A DNA stretch of 64,000 bases from the NCBI GenBank assembly GCA_018267725.1, contig JAFDXY010000018.1, forward strand, positions 62,001 to 126,000, written 5' to 3'. The notes below the pieces were generated by a model. The model searched no databases. It was not told the origin of the DNA and worked only from the letters and a program-made list of their open reading frames with translations. Source of the DNA: Bacteroidota bacterium. GTDB taxonomy: Bacteria; Bacteroidota; Bacteroidia; Chitinophagales; Chitinophagaceae. Of the stretch, positions 34,873 to 43,070 are shown piece by piece. Each line of letters begins with the position of its first letter. The stretch's first letter is position 1. The translations under genes and the position numbers were made by a program.

Positions 34873-35405
34873 GAATTCAAATTCGCTTTCAGTTCTAATA
34901 AAAATGCTTTGCAGTTGTTTAATGTTGCGGTAAGTTGCTGGTGTAAGGTTGCAGTAGTTTTATTATTTTTTAAATAGTCTTTTGCACCTTCAATACTGTA
35001 TTTTTTATTTCGAAGTAAATAATATATCAACACTAAATTTTTAATATCTTCTTTTCTAAACAATCTATCTCCTTTTTTATTTTTACGTGGTTGTAAAATT
35101 GTAAACTCACTTTCCCAAAAACGCAGTAATGATGGGTTTACTCTAAACCACTCTGCTACTTCACTTATAGAATAATATAATTTTTTATCAAGTGTTTCAT
35201 CATCGGGAACATTAATTAAGTCGGCACTATTATACATTTCTTTGTAAGACTTTCTACCACGTTTACTTTTTTCTTTTGGTTTAATTTCTTCAACAATAAT
35301 TTCTTCTTTTATAACAATAGGTTTAACAGCAGGCTTAACCTTTTTTGTTTTTACAACAGGTTTAGGTATCTCGTAGCCAAATAAATCTAATTGTTCTAAT
35401 GCCAT
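34869..35405 (-). CDS. MerR-family transcription regulator with long N-terminal extension
   Basis: 178 aa: a charged, Lys-rich extension of about 75 residues, then a MerR winged helix at about 77-145 (YYSISEVAEWFRVNPSLLRFWESEF, LFRKEDIKNLVLIYYLL). The C-terminal part is a short coiled segment with no metal-binding cysteines. This variant, beginning LEQLDLFGYEIP, is common in Bacteroidota; targets are unknown. Co-transcribed with the thioredoxin-like lipoprotein (4-bp overlap). Divergent from the hydroxyacyl-CoA dehydrogenase gene across 39 bp. Confidence 0.88.
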   Translation of the reverse strand: MALEQLDLFGYEIPKPVVKTKKVKPAVKPIVIKEEIIVEEIKPKEKSKRGRKSYKEMYNSADLINVPDDETLDKKLYYSISEVAEWFRVNPSLLRFWESEFTILQPRKNKKGDRLFRKEDIKNLVLIYYLLRNKKYSIEGAKDYLKNNKTTATLHQQLTATLNNCKAFLLELKANLNS

Positions 35406-35444
35406 ATTGTAAAAATAATATTTAATTACAACTATCTTGCAACT

Positions 35445-36293
35445 ATGTTAGTAATTAAAAAAATAGCAGTTTGCGGTGCAGGTACAATGGGCAGCGGCAT
35501 TGCTCAAATTATAGCACAACATGGGTTTGAAACAGTTTTGTTTGATTTGAATGAAGAAGTATTAAATAAAAGCAAACAGTTAATAGAAAGTAGTTTGCAA
35601 ACATTGGTTTTGAAAAATAAAATTACTAAAGAAGAAGAACAGCAAACACTTAGTAATATACAATTTACTTCTAATATTAATAATTGTAAGGCTCATTTGA
35701 TAATAGAGGCAATAATTGAAAATAAAGAAGCTAAATTGAATTTATTTAAACAAGTAGAAAAAATAAATAGTAAAGAAACTATTATAGCCAGTAATACATC
35801 TTCAATTTCAATAAGCCAATTAGCGGCTGAAATACAGCACCCACAAAAGTTTGTAGGAATGCATTTTTTTAACCCTGCTACAATTATGAAGTTGGTTGAA
35901 ATAATTAAAACCAATGCTACAAATAATATTGTTATTGAACAATTATGTTTATTAAGTAAAGCATTGGGTAAAACTGCGGTTGTTTGTAACGATGCTCCGG
36001 GTTTTATTGTAAACAGAGTTGCAAGGCATTATTATTTAGAAGCAATGAAGTTGGTAGAATTAAACTTAGCAACTATTGAAAATGTAGATGCAATTATGCA
36101 AGCAAGTGGCTTTAAAATGGGTCCGTTTAAACTAATGGATTTAATTGGTATGGATATTAATTACAACGTTAGTAATATTGTTTGGAACGATTTAGGGAAA
36201 CCCGAAAGATTAAAACCTTCTATTATTCAACAACAAAAAGTTGAAGCGAAACAATTAGGAAAGAAAACAGGAAAAGGTTTTTATAATTATTAA
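35445..36293 (+). CDS. 3-hydroxyacyl-CoA (3-hydroxybutyryl-CoA) dehydrogenase
   Basis: 282-aa single-function dehydrogenase. Rossmann motif CGAGTMGSG (10-18), ASNTSS (115-120), catalytic His140 in GMHFFNPA and partner Glu152. The C-terminal helical domain has PGFIVNRVARHYY and the closing GKKTGKGFYNY. Converts 3-hydroxyacyl-CoA to 3-oxoacyl-CoA with NAD(P), in fatty-acid, butyrate or phenylacetate metabolism; chain length and pathway are not fixed by the sequence. 15 bp before the glycosyltransferase gene, perhaps one transcript without a functional tie. Confidence 0.92.
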   Translation: MLVIKKIAVCGAGTMGSGIAQIIAQHGFETVLFDLNEEVLNKSKQLIESSLQTLVLKNKITKEEEQQTLSNIQFTSNINNCKAHLIIEAIIENKEAKLNLFKQVEKINSKETIIASNTSSISISQLAAEIQHPQKFVGMHFFNPATIMKLVEIIKTNATNNIVIEQLCLLSKALGKTAVVCNDAPGFIVNRVARHYYLEAMKLVELNLATIENVDAIMQASGFKMGPFKLMDLIGMDINYNVSNIVWNDLGKPERLKPSIIQQQKVEAKQLGKKTGKGFYNY

Positions 36294-36308
36294 GCAAACG
36301 AGTTTTAA

Positions 36309-37433
36309 ATGCGAATTGCAGTAAACACTATTTTTTTACAGAAAAATAATTTAGAAGGCTACGGATATTTTGTACAAGAAATATTTAAACGGTTAGCTGT
36401 AAAATATTTGGAGCATGAATTTATTTTTTTGTTTGATAGAGATTTTGATAAGCAATTTATTTTCTCTTCAAACATAAAACCAGTTATTATTAAACCCAAA
36501 GCGAGGCATGCATTGGCATTTAAGTTTTGGTACGATGTAAAACTTACGCTGGTATTGCGTTCTATTAAACCAGATATTGTTATACAACCTTATGGCTTTT
36601 GCAGTTTAACAACTAAATTTCCGCAATTATTGGTGCTGCACGATTTAGCTTTTTTGCACTACCCAAAATTTATTTCTAAACAACACTTATTATATTATAA
36701 AAAATTTACACCTAAATTTTTAAAAAAAGCAAAACATATTGCAACTGTTTCAGAATTTTCAAAACAAGATATTAGTAATCAATATAAAACTTCTTCAGAA
36801 AAAATTAGCGTAGTGTATAGTGCAGCAAAGCCTGTGTTTGCAACTATTCCCTATGTATTACAATCTGCCGTAAAAGAAAAATATACAGATGGTTGCGAGT
36901 ATTTTTTATTTACCGGCGGTATTCATCCAAGAAAAAATTTACTAACCTTATTAAAAGCATTTTCTGTTTTTAAAAAACGGCAACAAAGCAATATGAAGTT
37001 AGTAGTTGCAGGAAGGTTAGCATGGAAAAACAACGATTTACTTGATAAATTAGAAACCTACAAATACAGAAACGATGTTGTGTTATTAGGTTATGTAAAA
37101 GAAGAGGAGTTGGTAAATATAACAGCATCTGCATACGCATTAATTTTTCCTTCTTTCTTTGAAGGCTTTGGTGTACCACCTTTAGAAGCCATGCAATGCA
37201 ACGTTCCGGTAATAACAAGTAATGTAAGTAGTATGCCCGAAATATGCGGTGCTGCTGCATTGTATGCCAACCCGAATAGTTACAATGAACTTGCAGAAAA
37301 AATGATGCAGTTGTATAAAGATGAAACTTTACGCAATAAAATTATTGACGAAGGAAAAGAACAATGCAAAAAATTTAATTGGAACACAACAGCCGATTTA
37401 ATGTGGCAAACTATTTTAAAAACAGTTGGCTAA
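36309..37433 (+). CDS. Glycosyltransferase family 4
   Basis: 374-aa retaining GT-B enzyme: N-terminal acceptor domain (about 1-185) and C-terminal nucleotide-sugar domain with FTGGIHPRKNLLTLLKAF, LVVAGRLAW and the E-x7-E motif in FFEGFGVPPLEA (Glu285, Glu293). No signal or membrane segment; probably acts at the cytosolic membrane face on a polysaccharide or lipid precursor. There is no polysaccharide gene cluster around it, so acceptor and sugar are unknown. Confidence 0.92.
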   Translation: MRIAVNTIFLQKNNLEGYGYFVQEIFKRLAVKYLEHEFIFLFDRDFDKQFIFSSNIKPVIIKPKARHALAFKFWYDVKLTLVLRSIKPDIVIQPYGFCSLTTKFPQLLVLHDLAFLHYPKFISKQHLLYYKKFTPKFLKKAKHIATVSEFSKQDISNQYKTSSEKISVVYSAAKPVFATIPYVLQSAVKEKYTDGCEYFLFTGGIHPRKNLLTLLKAFSVFKKRQQSNMKLVVAGRLAWKNNDLLDKLETYKYRNDVVLLGYVKEEELVNITASAYALIFPSFFEGFGVPPLEAMQCNVPVITSNVSSMPEICGAAALYANPNSYNELAEKMMQLYKDETLRNKIIDEGKEQCKKFNWNTTADLMWQTILKTVG

Positions 37434-37452
37434 TTTTTTTTCTTTAAAAACA

Positions 37453-37845
37453 TTAATGGTCGCAATCATCTTTATGTGCATGATTGTGTTTTCTGCAAGA
37501 TTTATAATTTAATAAATGTGCATATACAATAAATACAACAGCCGGAATTAAAAACACTAATTGAAGGTTATGCCAAACTTGCTTTCCAACTAATAATAAT
37601 ATTCCAACAGAAAAAATTATTAATGGCACAAAACTATGATGGTGTTTTTTCCATCCGTGGTATAATGAATAAGCACCCACTAAAAATGCTAATGCAATCA
37701 TTCCGTATTCAAAAGAAACATTATCAATTATTTCAACACCAAATAATGGCAAACTGGTTAGCACCAAAGGCAATATGGCACAATGTATGGCACATGCTAA
37801 CGATGTTGCAATACCAAAAGCATCCCAATTAATTTTGCGAAACAT
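37453..37845 (-). CDS. MerC-domain membrane protein with His-rich tail
   Basis: 130-aa protein with four predicted transmembrane segments (about 14-34, 45-63, 71-87, 93-110). CAIHC (Cys18, Cys22) in the first helix is the MerC metal motif. The tail CRKHNHAHKDDCDH is metal-binding in character. In mercury operons MerC is a mercury uptake protein, but no mer genes occur here; a promoter with an overlapping dyad next to a Fur-family gene suggests control by, and perhaps transport of, an essential metal such as zinc (inference). Confidence 0.82.
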   Translation of the reverse strand: MFRKINWDAFGIATSLACAIHCAILPLVLTSLPLFGVEIIDNVSFEYGMIALAFLVGAYSLYHGWKKHHHSFVPLIIFSVGILLLVGKQVWHNLQLVFLIPAVVFIVYAHLLNYKSCRKHNHAHKDDCDH

Positions 37846-37849
37846 TTTG

Positions 37850-37880
37850 CAAATATAATATCTTGCAACATTGTTGCAAA
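37850..37880 (-). promoter_or_regulatory. Promoter of the MerC-like gene with overlapping operator
   Basis: On the minus strand TTTG (37877-37880) and TATATTTG (37850-37857) are 19 bp apart, an ideal Bacteroidota promoter. The spacer and the -33 box hold a perfect dyad, TTGCAACA-T-TGTTGCAA (37863-37879). A repressor on this dyad would block polymerase. The nearby Fur-family protein is the natural candidate. Confidence 0.7.
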
Positions 37881-37906
37881 TTATAAAACAAGTATTTTAA
37901 TATCTC

Positions 37907-37934
37907 TTGCTTGGTTTTGCAATAACTAAATTTG
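37907..37934 (+). promoter_or_regulatory. Putative promoter of the SCO-fur operon
   Basis: TTG (37907-37909), 17 bp, then TAAATTTG (37927-37934), an exact -7 match, 19 bp before the SCO start. The dyad at 37863-37879 lies about 28 bp upstream of this -33 element. Confidence 0.5.
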
Positions 37935-37952
37935 CATTTTAATTTTTTAGAA

Positions 37953-38579
37953 ATGAATAAGAAGAAGTTGTTGTACTATTTATTATTTTTTATTGCATTA
38001 ACTATTGCCTTTCAAGTTTTTATTTTTAAAGGAACAGATTTTTTTAATAAAAGTCCTTTATCTAAAAGAAGTAAAGTAGAAAATTTTTCATTCATAAATC
38101 AAGATGGAGTGCCGTTTACCAATACTAATATGGAAGGGAAAGTATGCGTTGTAAATTATTTTTTTACAACCTGCAAAGGCATTTGCCCCAAAATGAATAA
38201 TAACATGAAATTAATTTATGAAGCATTTAAAAACGAACCCGATTTTTTAATTGTATCAAGCACTTGTAATCCGAGCACAGATTCTGTTTCGGTTATAAAA
38301 CATTATGCCGATTCGTTAAAAGTTGATACAAAAAAATGGGTTTTCTTAACAGGAAAAAAAGATAGTTTATACAATATTGCAAGAAATAGTTATGGTATAG
38401 ACGACCCCAAACGTGCACTTGCCAATATTGATGATGATTTTATTCATACACAATTTTTTGCATTGGTAGATAAAAACGGAAATGTACGCGGCGGCGTGTA
38501 TGATGGTTTAAAAAAAGATGAAATAGAAAAACTAAAAAAAGATATAAAAGGTTTATTAGCAGAAAAACAAATCTACTAA
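37953..38579 (+). CDS. SCO1/SenC family protein
   Basis: 208 aa from ATG 37953; a TTG 21 bp upstream lies in the promoter and is rejected. One N-terminal membrane anchor (about 6-26) and a thioredoxin-like domain with copper-binding CKGIC (Cys74, Cys78) and distal His165 in IHTQFF. SCO proteins deliver copper to the CuA site of cytochrome c oxidase or act as thiol oxidoreductases. No oxidase genes are in the window. 33 bp before the Fur-family gene on the same strand, so probably co-transcribed. Confidence 0.92.
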   Translation: MNKKKLLYYLLFFIALTIAFQVFIFKGTDFFNKSPLSKRSKVENFSFINQDGVPFTNTNMEGKVCVVNYFFTTCKGICPKMNNNMKLIYEAFKNEPDFLIVSSTCNPSTDSVSVIKHYADSLKVDTKKWVFLTGKKDSLYNIARNSYGIDDPKRALANIDDDFIHTQFFALVDKNGNVRGGVYDGLKKDEIEKLKKDIKGLLAEKQIY

Positions 38580-38612
38580 ACGGTATTTTAAAAATTTATT
38601 TACACCAGTGAA

Positions 38613-39035
38613 ATGAAAAGTGAAATTGCCGAAATATTAAAAAAAAATCAACTAAGTGTTACGGGTAGCAGAACAGCTATTTTAGAAATGTTTAAAAAAA
38701 GTAACGGAGCATTGGCACATGCCGATATAGAAAAAAAATCTACCGAACAATTTGATAGAGTTACCATTTACAGAACCTTACAAACATTTGTAGAAAAAGG
38801 AATTATTCATACCATTCCTACAACAGATAATTCTGTTTTATATGCATTGTGTATAAACAATTGCACACAAAATCATCATCACGATAATCATGCACATTTT
38901 ATTTGCGATGTATGCGATATTACTTTTTGTTTAAACCATGTTACCATACCCGAAGTAAATTTACCCGAAGGCTTTAAGAAAAAACGTGCAGATATAGTAT
39001 TAAGCGGCGTATGTAAAAACTGTAGCAACAAATAA
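38613..39035 (+). CDS. Fur-family metal-responsive regulator
   Basis: 140-aa Fur-like repressor: winged helix at about 1-75 (DRVTIYRTLQTFVEKGIIH) and dimerisation domain with the HHHDNHAHFICDVC metal region plus a second CxxC (CKNC) at the C-terminus, the structural zinc site. Fur, Zur and PerR cannot be told apart by motif alone. The neighbouring MerC-like gene, whose promoter carries a perfect dyad, and the SCO protein suggest a zinc or copper-linked regulon; Zur is my preferred guess. Confidence 0.88.
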   Translation: MKSEIAEILKKNQLSVTGSRTAILEMFKKSNGALAHADIEKKSTEQFDRVTIYRTLQTFVEKGIIHTIPTTDNSVLYALCINNCTQNHHHDNHAHFICDVCDITFCLNHVTIPEVNLPEGFKKKRADIVLSGVCKNCSNK

Positions 39036-39044
39036 ATATTCATT

Positions 39045-40016
39045 ATGATTTTAGTTACCGGCGGCTCTGGTTTAGTAGGTTCTCATTTAATAAAACAACT
39101 TGTTGCCAATGGCAATATTGTTAAAGCAATATATCATTCTACAGAGCCATCGTTTAAACACAATAACGTTCAATGGGTAAAAGGAAATATTTTAAATGTA
39201 ATTGATTTAGAAGAAATAATGAATAATGTAACGCATGTGTATCATTGTGCTGCTACGGTTTCATTCAATCCAAAAAATAAAAAACAATTATATCAAACCA
39301 ATGTAGAAGGTACAACCAATATTGTAAATGCTTGTATTGATGCTAATGTGAAAAAATTAGTATATGTAAGTTCTGTTGCTGCTTTAGGAAGAATAAGAGA
39401 AAATGGAATGATTACCGAAGAAATGAAATGGTCTGAAACTACAAGTAATAGTGAATACGGAAAAACAAAATATTTAGCTGAAATGCAAGTGTGGCGTGGT
39501 ATTGCTGAAGGGTTGAATGCTGTAATAATTAATCCTACCATTATTTTAGGTGCAGGAGATTGGAGTAAAGGCTCATCAGAAATATTTCAATCTGCTTATA
39601 ATGAATTCCCTTGGTACACAGAGGGCATTAGTGGTTTTGTAGATGTTGAAGACGTTGTAAATGCAATGATTGTTTTAATGGAAAGTAATATTAGTGAAGA
39701 ACAATTTATTGTTAGCGGGCACAATGTTTCCTACAAAAAAATATTTACACTTATTGCAGAAAACTTTAATAAAAAACCACCACATAAAAAAGTAACACCT
39801 ATAATTGCTGCAATAGTTTGGCGGTTAGAAGCTATTAAAGGAAAACTTACAGGTAAAGAACCATTGCTTACAAAAGAAACTGCAAAAACAGCACAAGCAA
39901 AAGTAAATTTTGATAATAGTAAATTATTGAAAGTGTTGCCCAACTTTAAATACACAACGTTAGAAGAAACTATTAAACGCGTTTGTAACGAGCTAAAACA
40001 AAAATATAATTTGTAA
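39045..40016 (+). CDS. NAD(P)-dependent epimerase/dehydratase (extended SDR)
   Basis: 323-aa extended SDR: TGGSGLVGSHL at the N-terminus, HCAATVSF, catalytic Tyr/Lys in EYGKTKYLAE, and IINPTIILGAGDW. The pattern resembles the dihydroflavonol-reductase/3-beta-HSD-like group that is common in Bacteroidota. Cytosolic. Starts 9 bp after the Fur-family gene, so may share its transcript. Substrate unknown. Confidence 0.88.
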   Translation: MILVTGGSGLVGSHLIKQLVANGNIVKAIYHSTEPSFKHNNVQWVKGNILNVIDLEEIMNNVTHVYHCAATVSFNPKNKKQLYQTNVEGTTNIVNACIDANVKKLVYVSSVAALGRIRENGMITEEMKWSETTSNSEYGKTKYLAEMQVWRGIAEGLNAVIINPTIILGAGDWSKGSSEIFQSAYNEFPWYTEGISGFVDVEDVVNAMIVLMESNISEEQFIVSGHNVSYKKIFTLIAENFNKKPPHKKVTPIIAAIVWRLEAIKGKLTGKEPLLTKETAKTAQAKVNFDNSKLLKVLPNFKYTTLEETIKRVCNELKQKYNL

Positions 40017-40036
40017 TCTTCAGTTATATTTTTTAA

Positions 40037-40984
40037 TTATCCTTCCATAACTTTTTTCCATAATTCAGGAATACGTTTTATCCAAACCAATTCTCTTCTT
40101 TTAATTGAAGCATCTTCTGCCGGATAACCAAAATAAGTTTTATCTCCTTTTAATGATGAAGGCACACCGCTTTGTGCCAACACAACTGCATTAGCACCAA
40201 TGGTTAAAGTTTTGCTTACACCAACTTGCCCCCATAATGTTACACCATCTTCAATTGTTGTTGCACCTGCAATACCAACTTGTGCAGCAAACAAACAATT
40301 TTTACCAACAACAGTATCGTGGCCAATGTGTACCATATTATCTATAATAGTTCCTTTACCAATTTTTGTTTCATGTGTTACACCTCTATCAATAGTGCAG
40401 CTAGCACCAATTTCAACATTATCTTCAATTATAACAGTTCCGCAACTTTTCATTTTTTTAAACCAAACATCTCTGTTTTTTTTGCTGTTATAATAAAATG
40501 CATCACTGCCAATTACAGTGCCGGCTTGTATTACAACATTATTTCCCAACACACAATAATCCATAATAGTTACATTAGGATGAATAATACAATTATTGCC
40601 AATAGTTACATTATGCCCAATAAATACATTTGGCATAATAACAGTATTTTCTCCAATAGTTGCAGTATCGCTAATTTGTTTTGTGTACGGAATAAAAGGT
40701 CTAAAGTGTTCAACAATTTTTAAATAGGCTTCAAAAGGTTGCTCTGTAATTAGCAATGCTTTGCCTGTTGGTACAACAACATTTTTTGTATTAATAATAA
40801 TAAATGTTGCATTACTGTTTAAACATGTATCGTAATATTTTGGATGATCAACAAAAGCTAAATCACCTTCTTCAACTTTATGAATTTCATTTATACCTAA
40901 TGCATTAGCAGTTGTATTGCCAATTAATTCTGCATTAATTAATTCTGATAACCATTGTAATGAAACGGGTGAAGGAAACTTCAT
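40037..40984 (-). CDS. lpxD: LpxD-like UDP-3-O-acylglucosamine N-acyltransferase
   Basis: 315 aa: N-terminal LpxD uridine-binding domain (about 1-95, EIHKVEEGDLAFVDHPKY) and a left-handed beta helix of hexapeptide repeats (about 105-270), with GSDAFYY, IGASCTIDRG, DNMVHIGHD (position of the catalytic His) and GKNCLFAAQVGIAG. C-terminal helices carry FGYPAEDA. LpxD transfers a hydroxyacyl chain in lipid A synthesis. It is about 30 residues shorter than E. coli LpxD, and Bacteroidota often have two LpxD-type genes, so this could be the paralogue rather than the essential enzyme. Confidence 0.88.
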   Translation of the reverse strand: MKFPSPVSLQWLSELINAELIGNTTANALGINEIHKVEEGDLAFVDHPKYYDTCLNSNATFIIINTKNVVVPTGKALLITEQPFEAYLKIVEHFRPFIPYTKQISDTATIGENTVIMPNVFIGHNVTIGNNCIIHPNVTIMDYCVLGNNVVIQAGTVIGSDAFYYNSKKNRDVWFKKMKSCGTVIIEDNVEIGASCTIDRGVTHETKIGKGTIIDNMVHIGHDTVVGKNCLFAAQVGIAGATTIEDGVTLWGQVGVSKTLTIGANAVVLAQSGVPSSLKGDKTYFGYPAEDASIKRRELVWIKRIPELWKKVMEG

Positions 40985-41006
40985 ACAACTATATTTTTTA
41001 TTGCAT

Positions 41007-41014
41007 CAAAGGTA
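41007..41014 (-). promoter_or_regulatory. Putative -7 element for the lpxD-like gene
   Basis: Minus strand reads TACCTTTG, an exact TAnnTTTG match, 23-30 bp before the start codon at 40984. No clear -33 element. Confidence 0.45.
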
Positions 41015-41224
41015 ATAGCAATGTGTTGCACTAAAATTTTTTGTTGTGTTGAATAATACTTTGAAATAAATTTTTACCATAAAAAAATGAAATAAAAAAT
41101 AGCATAACACATAAAACAAAAAATAAACAACATGCTGAAAACCTTTATTCATAATTGTTTCAGAAGAATGAATAAATTATTTTTATAACTAACTATTGCA
41201 ATGTTTAGCAATAAACAATTTAAA

Positions 41225-41356
41225 ATGAAGAGAAAAACAAAACCGCAATTCACATATTATTTTAAAATGTTAATAAAATTCTTTCTGTTTTTTTTTGAGT
41301 TGGTAAAAACTATTTATAATATTGTGATGGAAACGAAAGTTTCCGGTACTTACTAA
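41225..41356 (+). CDS. Candidate 43-aa small membrane protein
   Basis: Short reading frame in the 450-bp gap between the lpxD-like gene and GNAT. It encodes a basic N-terminus (MKRKTKPQF), a hydrophobic/aromatic segment of about 20 residues (FKMLIKFFLFFFELVKTIY) and a polar tail ending KVSGTY. The stop is 15 bp before a strong terminator, as expected of a real transcription unit. Against it: AT-rich DNA yields such Phe/Lys/Ile-rich frames by chance, and a good promoter lies inside it, suggesting the transcript may instead be an sRNA. I recognise no family. The remainder of the gap (40985-41224) shows only the lpxD-like promoter. Confidence 0.3.
   Translation: MKRKTKPQFTYYFKMLIKFFLFFFELVKTIYNIVMETKVSGTY
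41294..41324 (+). promoter_or_regulatory. Promoter-like element before the sRNA candidate
   Basis: TTTG (41294-41297), exactly 19 bp, then TAATATTG (41317-41324), one mismatch from TAnnTTTG. Predicted start about 41329-41332. Confidence 0.42.
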
Positions 41357-41397
41357 CCCATCCATATACAAAGCTTCGCTTCTGCGAGGCTTTTTTA
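41329..41397 (+). ncRNA. Candidate small RNA or leader ending in a terminator
   Basis: From the predicted start the RNA opens with a perfect hairpin GGAAAC-GAAA-GTTTCC (41329-41344; a GNRA tetraloop), a 26-nt unpaired stretch, then a terminator (41371-41397): about 68 nt in all. GATGG (41326-41330) could alternatively pair with CCATC downstream. The next start codon (GNAT) is 39 bp after the T run, so it may be a 5' attenuator of GNAT or an independent sRNA. No known RNA family was recognised. Confidence 0.35.
41371..41397 (+). terminator. Rho-independent terminator in the lpxD-GNAT gap
   Basis: AAGCTTCGC (41371-41379)/GCGAGGCTT (41384-41392), one G-U pair, loop TTCT, then a run of T. It is unusually GC-rich for this gap and does not follow any annotated long gene. 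Confidence 0.85.
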
Positions 41398-41435
41398 TTA
41401 TCTGTTTTTTATCTTCACTTAATAAAAAATTTTCA

Positions 41436-41891
41436 ATGAAAATTTACCAAGCAATACATACCGATTATATTATAACAACCAATAAAAATAAAATTGATAT
41501 TAGTGTTGTACATAATTATTTATCTAATAAATCTTATTGGGCAAAAAATATTCCGTTGCATGTTGTGCAACGTTCAATAGAAAATTCATATTGTTTTGCA
41601 TTATTATATAAGCAAGAGCAAGTTGGCTTTGCAAGGTTAATTACCGATTATGCAACCTTTGCTTATTTGGCAGATGTGTTTATTGTAGAAGCACATAGGG
41701 GTAAGGGTTTAAGCAAACTACTAATGCAATTTATTCATAACAACGCCGAAGTACAAGGATTAAGAAGATGGCTATTAGGAACAAGAGATGCACATGAATT
41801 GTATAAACAATTTGGTTGGAAAAATTTTAATGAAGAGCAAGCCAAACGTTTTATGCAATTGCATAATCCAAATGTGTACAATGAAATTTAA
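41436..41891 (+). CDS. GNAT family N-acetyltransferase
   Basis: 151-aa acetyltransferase: strands around CFALLYKQEQVGFARLITDYATFAYLADVFIVEAHRG, with the acetyl-CoA-binding RGKGLSK (R-x-x-G-x-G/A type) and GLRRWLLGTRDAHELYKQFGW. The set YLADVF, GTRDAH and YKQFGW matches a widespread GNAT subgroup of unknown substrate. Cytosolic. A terminator lies just 39 bp upstream of its start, so expression needs a very short promoter region or readthrough. Converges with the PLP enzyme gene (8-bp gap). Confidence 0.9.
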   Translation: MKIYQAIHTDYIITTNKNKIDISVVHNYLSNKSYWAKNIPLHVVQRSIENSYCFALLYKQEQVGFARLITDYATFAYLADVFIVEAHRGKGLSKLLMQFIHNNAEVQGLRRWLLGTRDAHELYKQFGWKNFNEEQAKRFMQLHNPNVYNEI

Positions 41892-41899
41892 ATACTTTG

Positions 41900-43039
41900 T
41901 TACCCAATAGCTTGTTGTAAATCTGCAATTAAATCATCTGCATCTTCAATACCTACACTTAACCTAATTAAAGAATCACTTAACCCATTTTTAATTCTTT
42001 CTTCTTTGGGTATAGAAGCATGCGTCATACTTGCAGGATGATTAATTAAACTTTCAACACCGCCTAAACTTTCTGCTAATGAGAATAAATGTGTGGATGA
42101 TAAAACACGTTTTGCTTCTTCAACAGAATCGTTTTTCAATTCAAAACTTATCATTCCACCAAAACCTTGCATTTGATTTTTTGCAACTGTATGGCCTGCT
42201 GCATCTTCAAAACCGGGCCAATACACTTTTGCAACTTTATTATTGTTGCGAAGCCAATGAGCAATTTTTTCTCCATTCTCGCAATGGCGTTGCATACGCA
42301 CATGCAAAGTTTTTATTCCACGCAAAACCAAAAAACAATCTTGCGGACCAGGTACTGCACCACAACTTTTTTGTATAAAATATAATTGTTCACGCAAAGC
42401 AACATCATTCATTACTAAACAACCTTGTATAACATCACTATGTCCGCCTAAATATTTGGTTGCACTGTGCATTACAATATCTGCACCTAAGTTTAAAGGA
42501 TTTTGTAAGTAAGGAGAAGCAAATGTATTATCAACACAAAGCGATACATTGTGTTTTTTTGCAATATTTGAAACAGCAGCAATATCAACAATATTCATTA
42601 ACGGATTGGTTGGTGTTTCTGCCCAAATTAATTTAGTGTTGTTGTTAATTAATGCTTCAATATTATTAATATTTTGCATGTTTATATAATGAAACTTAAT
42701 GCCAAATTTTTCATATATTTTAGTGAATAATCTGTAAGTACCGCCATACATATCGTTTCCGCAAATAACCTCATTACCGGGTTGTAATAATTTCATTACA
42801 GCATCTGTTGCGGCAACACCGCTACTAAAAGCTAAACCAAATTTTCCGTTTTCAATTTGTGCATAAGCATCTTCTAAAGCTTTACGTGTGGGGTTTTGGC
42901 TGCGTGCATATTCATATCCTTTATTTATACCCGGAGCTTGTTGCACATAAGTTGATGTTTGAAAAATAGGAGTCATTATTGCACCAGTTGATGGGTCTGG
43001 TTCTGCACCCGCATGTATATACTTAGTTGCTATTTTCAT
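41900..43039 (-). CDS. Cystathionine gamma-synthase/lyase family PLP enzyme
   Basis: 379-aa Cys/Met-metabolism PLP enzyme. Landmarks: YEYARSQNPTRKALE, SSGVAATDAVM, AETPTNPLMNI, VDNTFASPY and the PLP lysine Lys195 in SATKYLGGHSD; C-terminal SLGGVESLINHPASMTHA and RLSVGIED. These place it in the MetB/MetC/CGL group; cystathionine gamma-synthase, gamma-lyase and beta-lyase are not separable by eye. 31 bp downstream of cdsA, possibly co-transcribed. No other methionine genes are close. Confidence 0.93.
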   Translation of the reverse strand: MKIATKYIHAGAEPDPSTGAIMTPIFQTSTYVQQAPGINKGYEYARSQNPTRKALEDAYAQIENGKFGLAFSSGVAATDAVMKLLQPGNEVICGNDMYGGTYRLFTKIYEKFGIKFHYINMQNINNIEALINNNTKLIWAETPTNPLMNIVDIAAVSNIAKKHNVSLCVDNTFASPYLQNPLNLGADIVMHSATKYLGGHSDVIQGCLVMNDVALREQLYFIQKSCGAVPGPQDCFLVLRGIKTLHVRMQRHCENGEKIAHWLRNNNKVAKVYWPGFEDAAGHTVAKNQMQGFGGMISFELKNDSVEEAKRVLSSTHLFSLAESLGGVESLINHPASMTHASIPKEERIKNGLSDSLIRLSVGIEDADDLIADLQQAIG

Positions 43040-43070
43040 ATTTATATTTTTTTAATTAATTTGAATTTTT

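Noticed and set aside
37453-37845. Mercury-resistance operon based on the MerC domain
   Set aside because: No merR of mercury type, merA, merT or merP is near; the MerR-family gene at 34.9 kb lacks metal cysteines and lies apart.
37932-37952. TTG start for the SCO protein
   Set aside because: It falls in the -7 element TAAATTTG; the ATG at 37953 directly precedes the membrane anchor.
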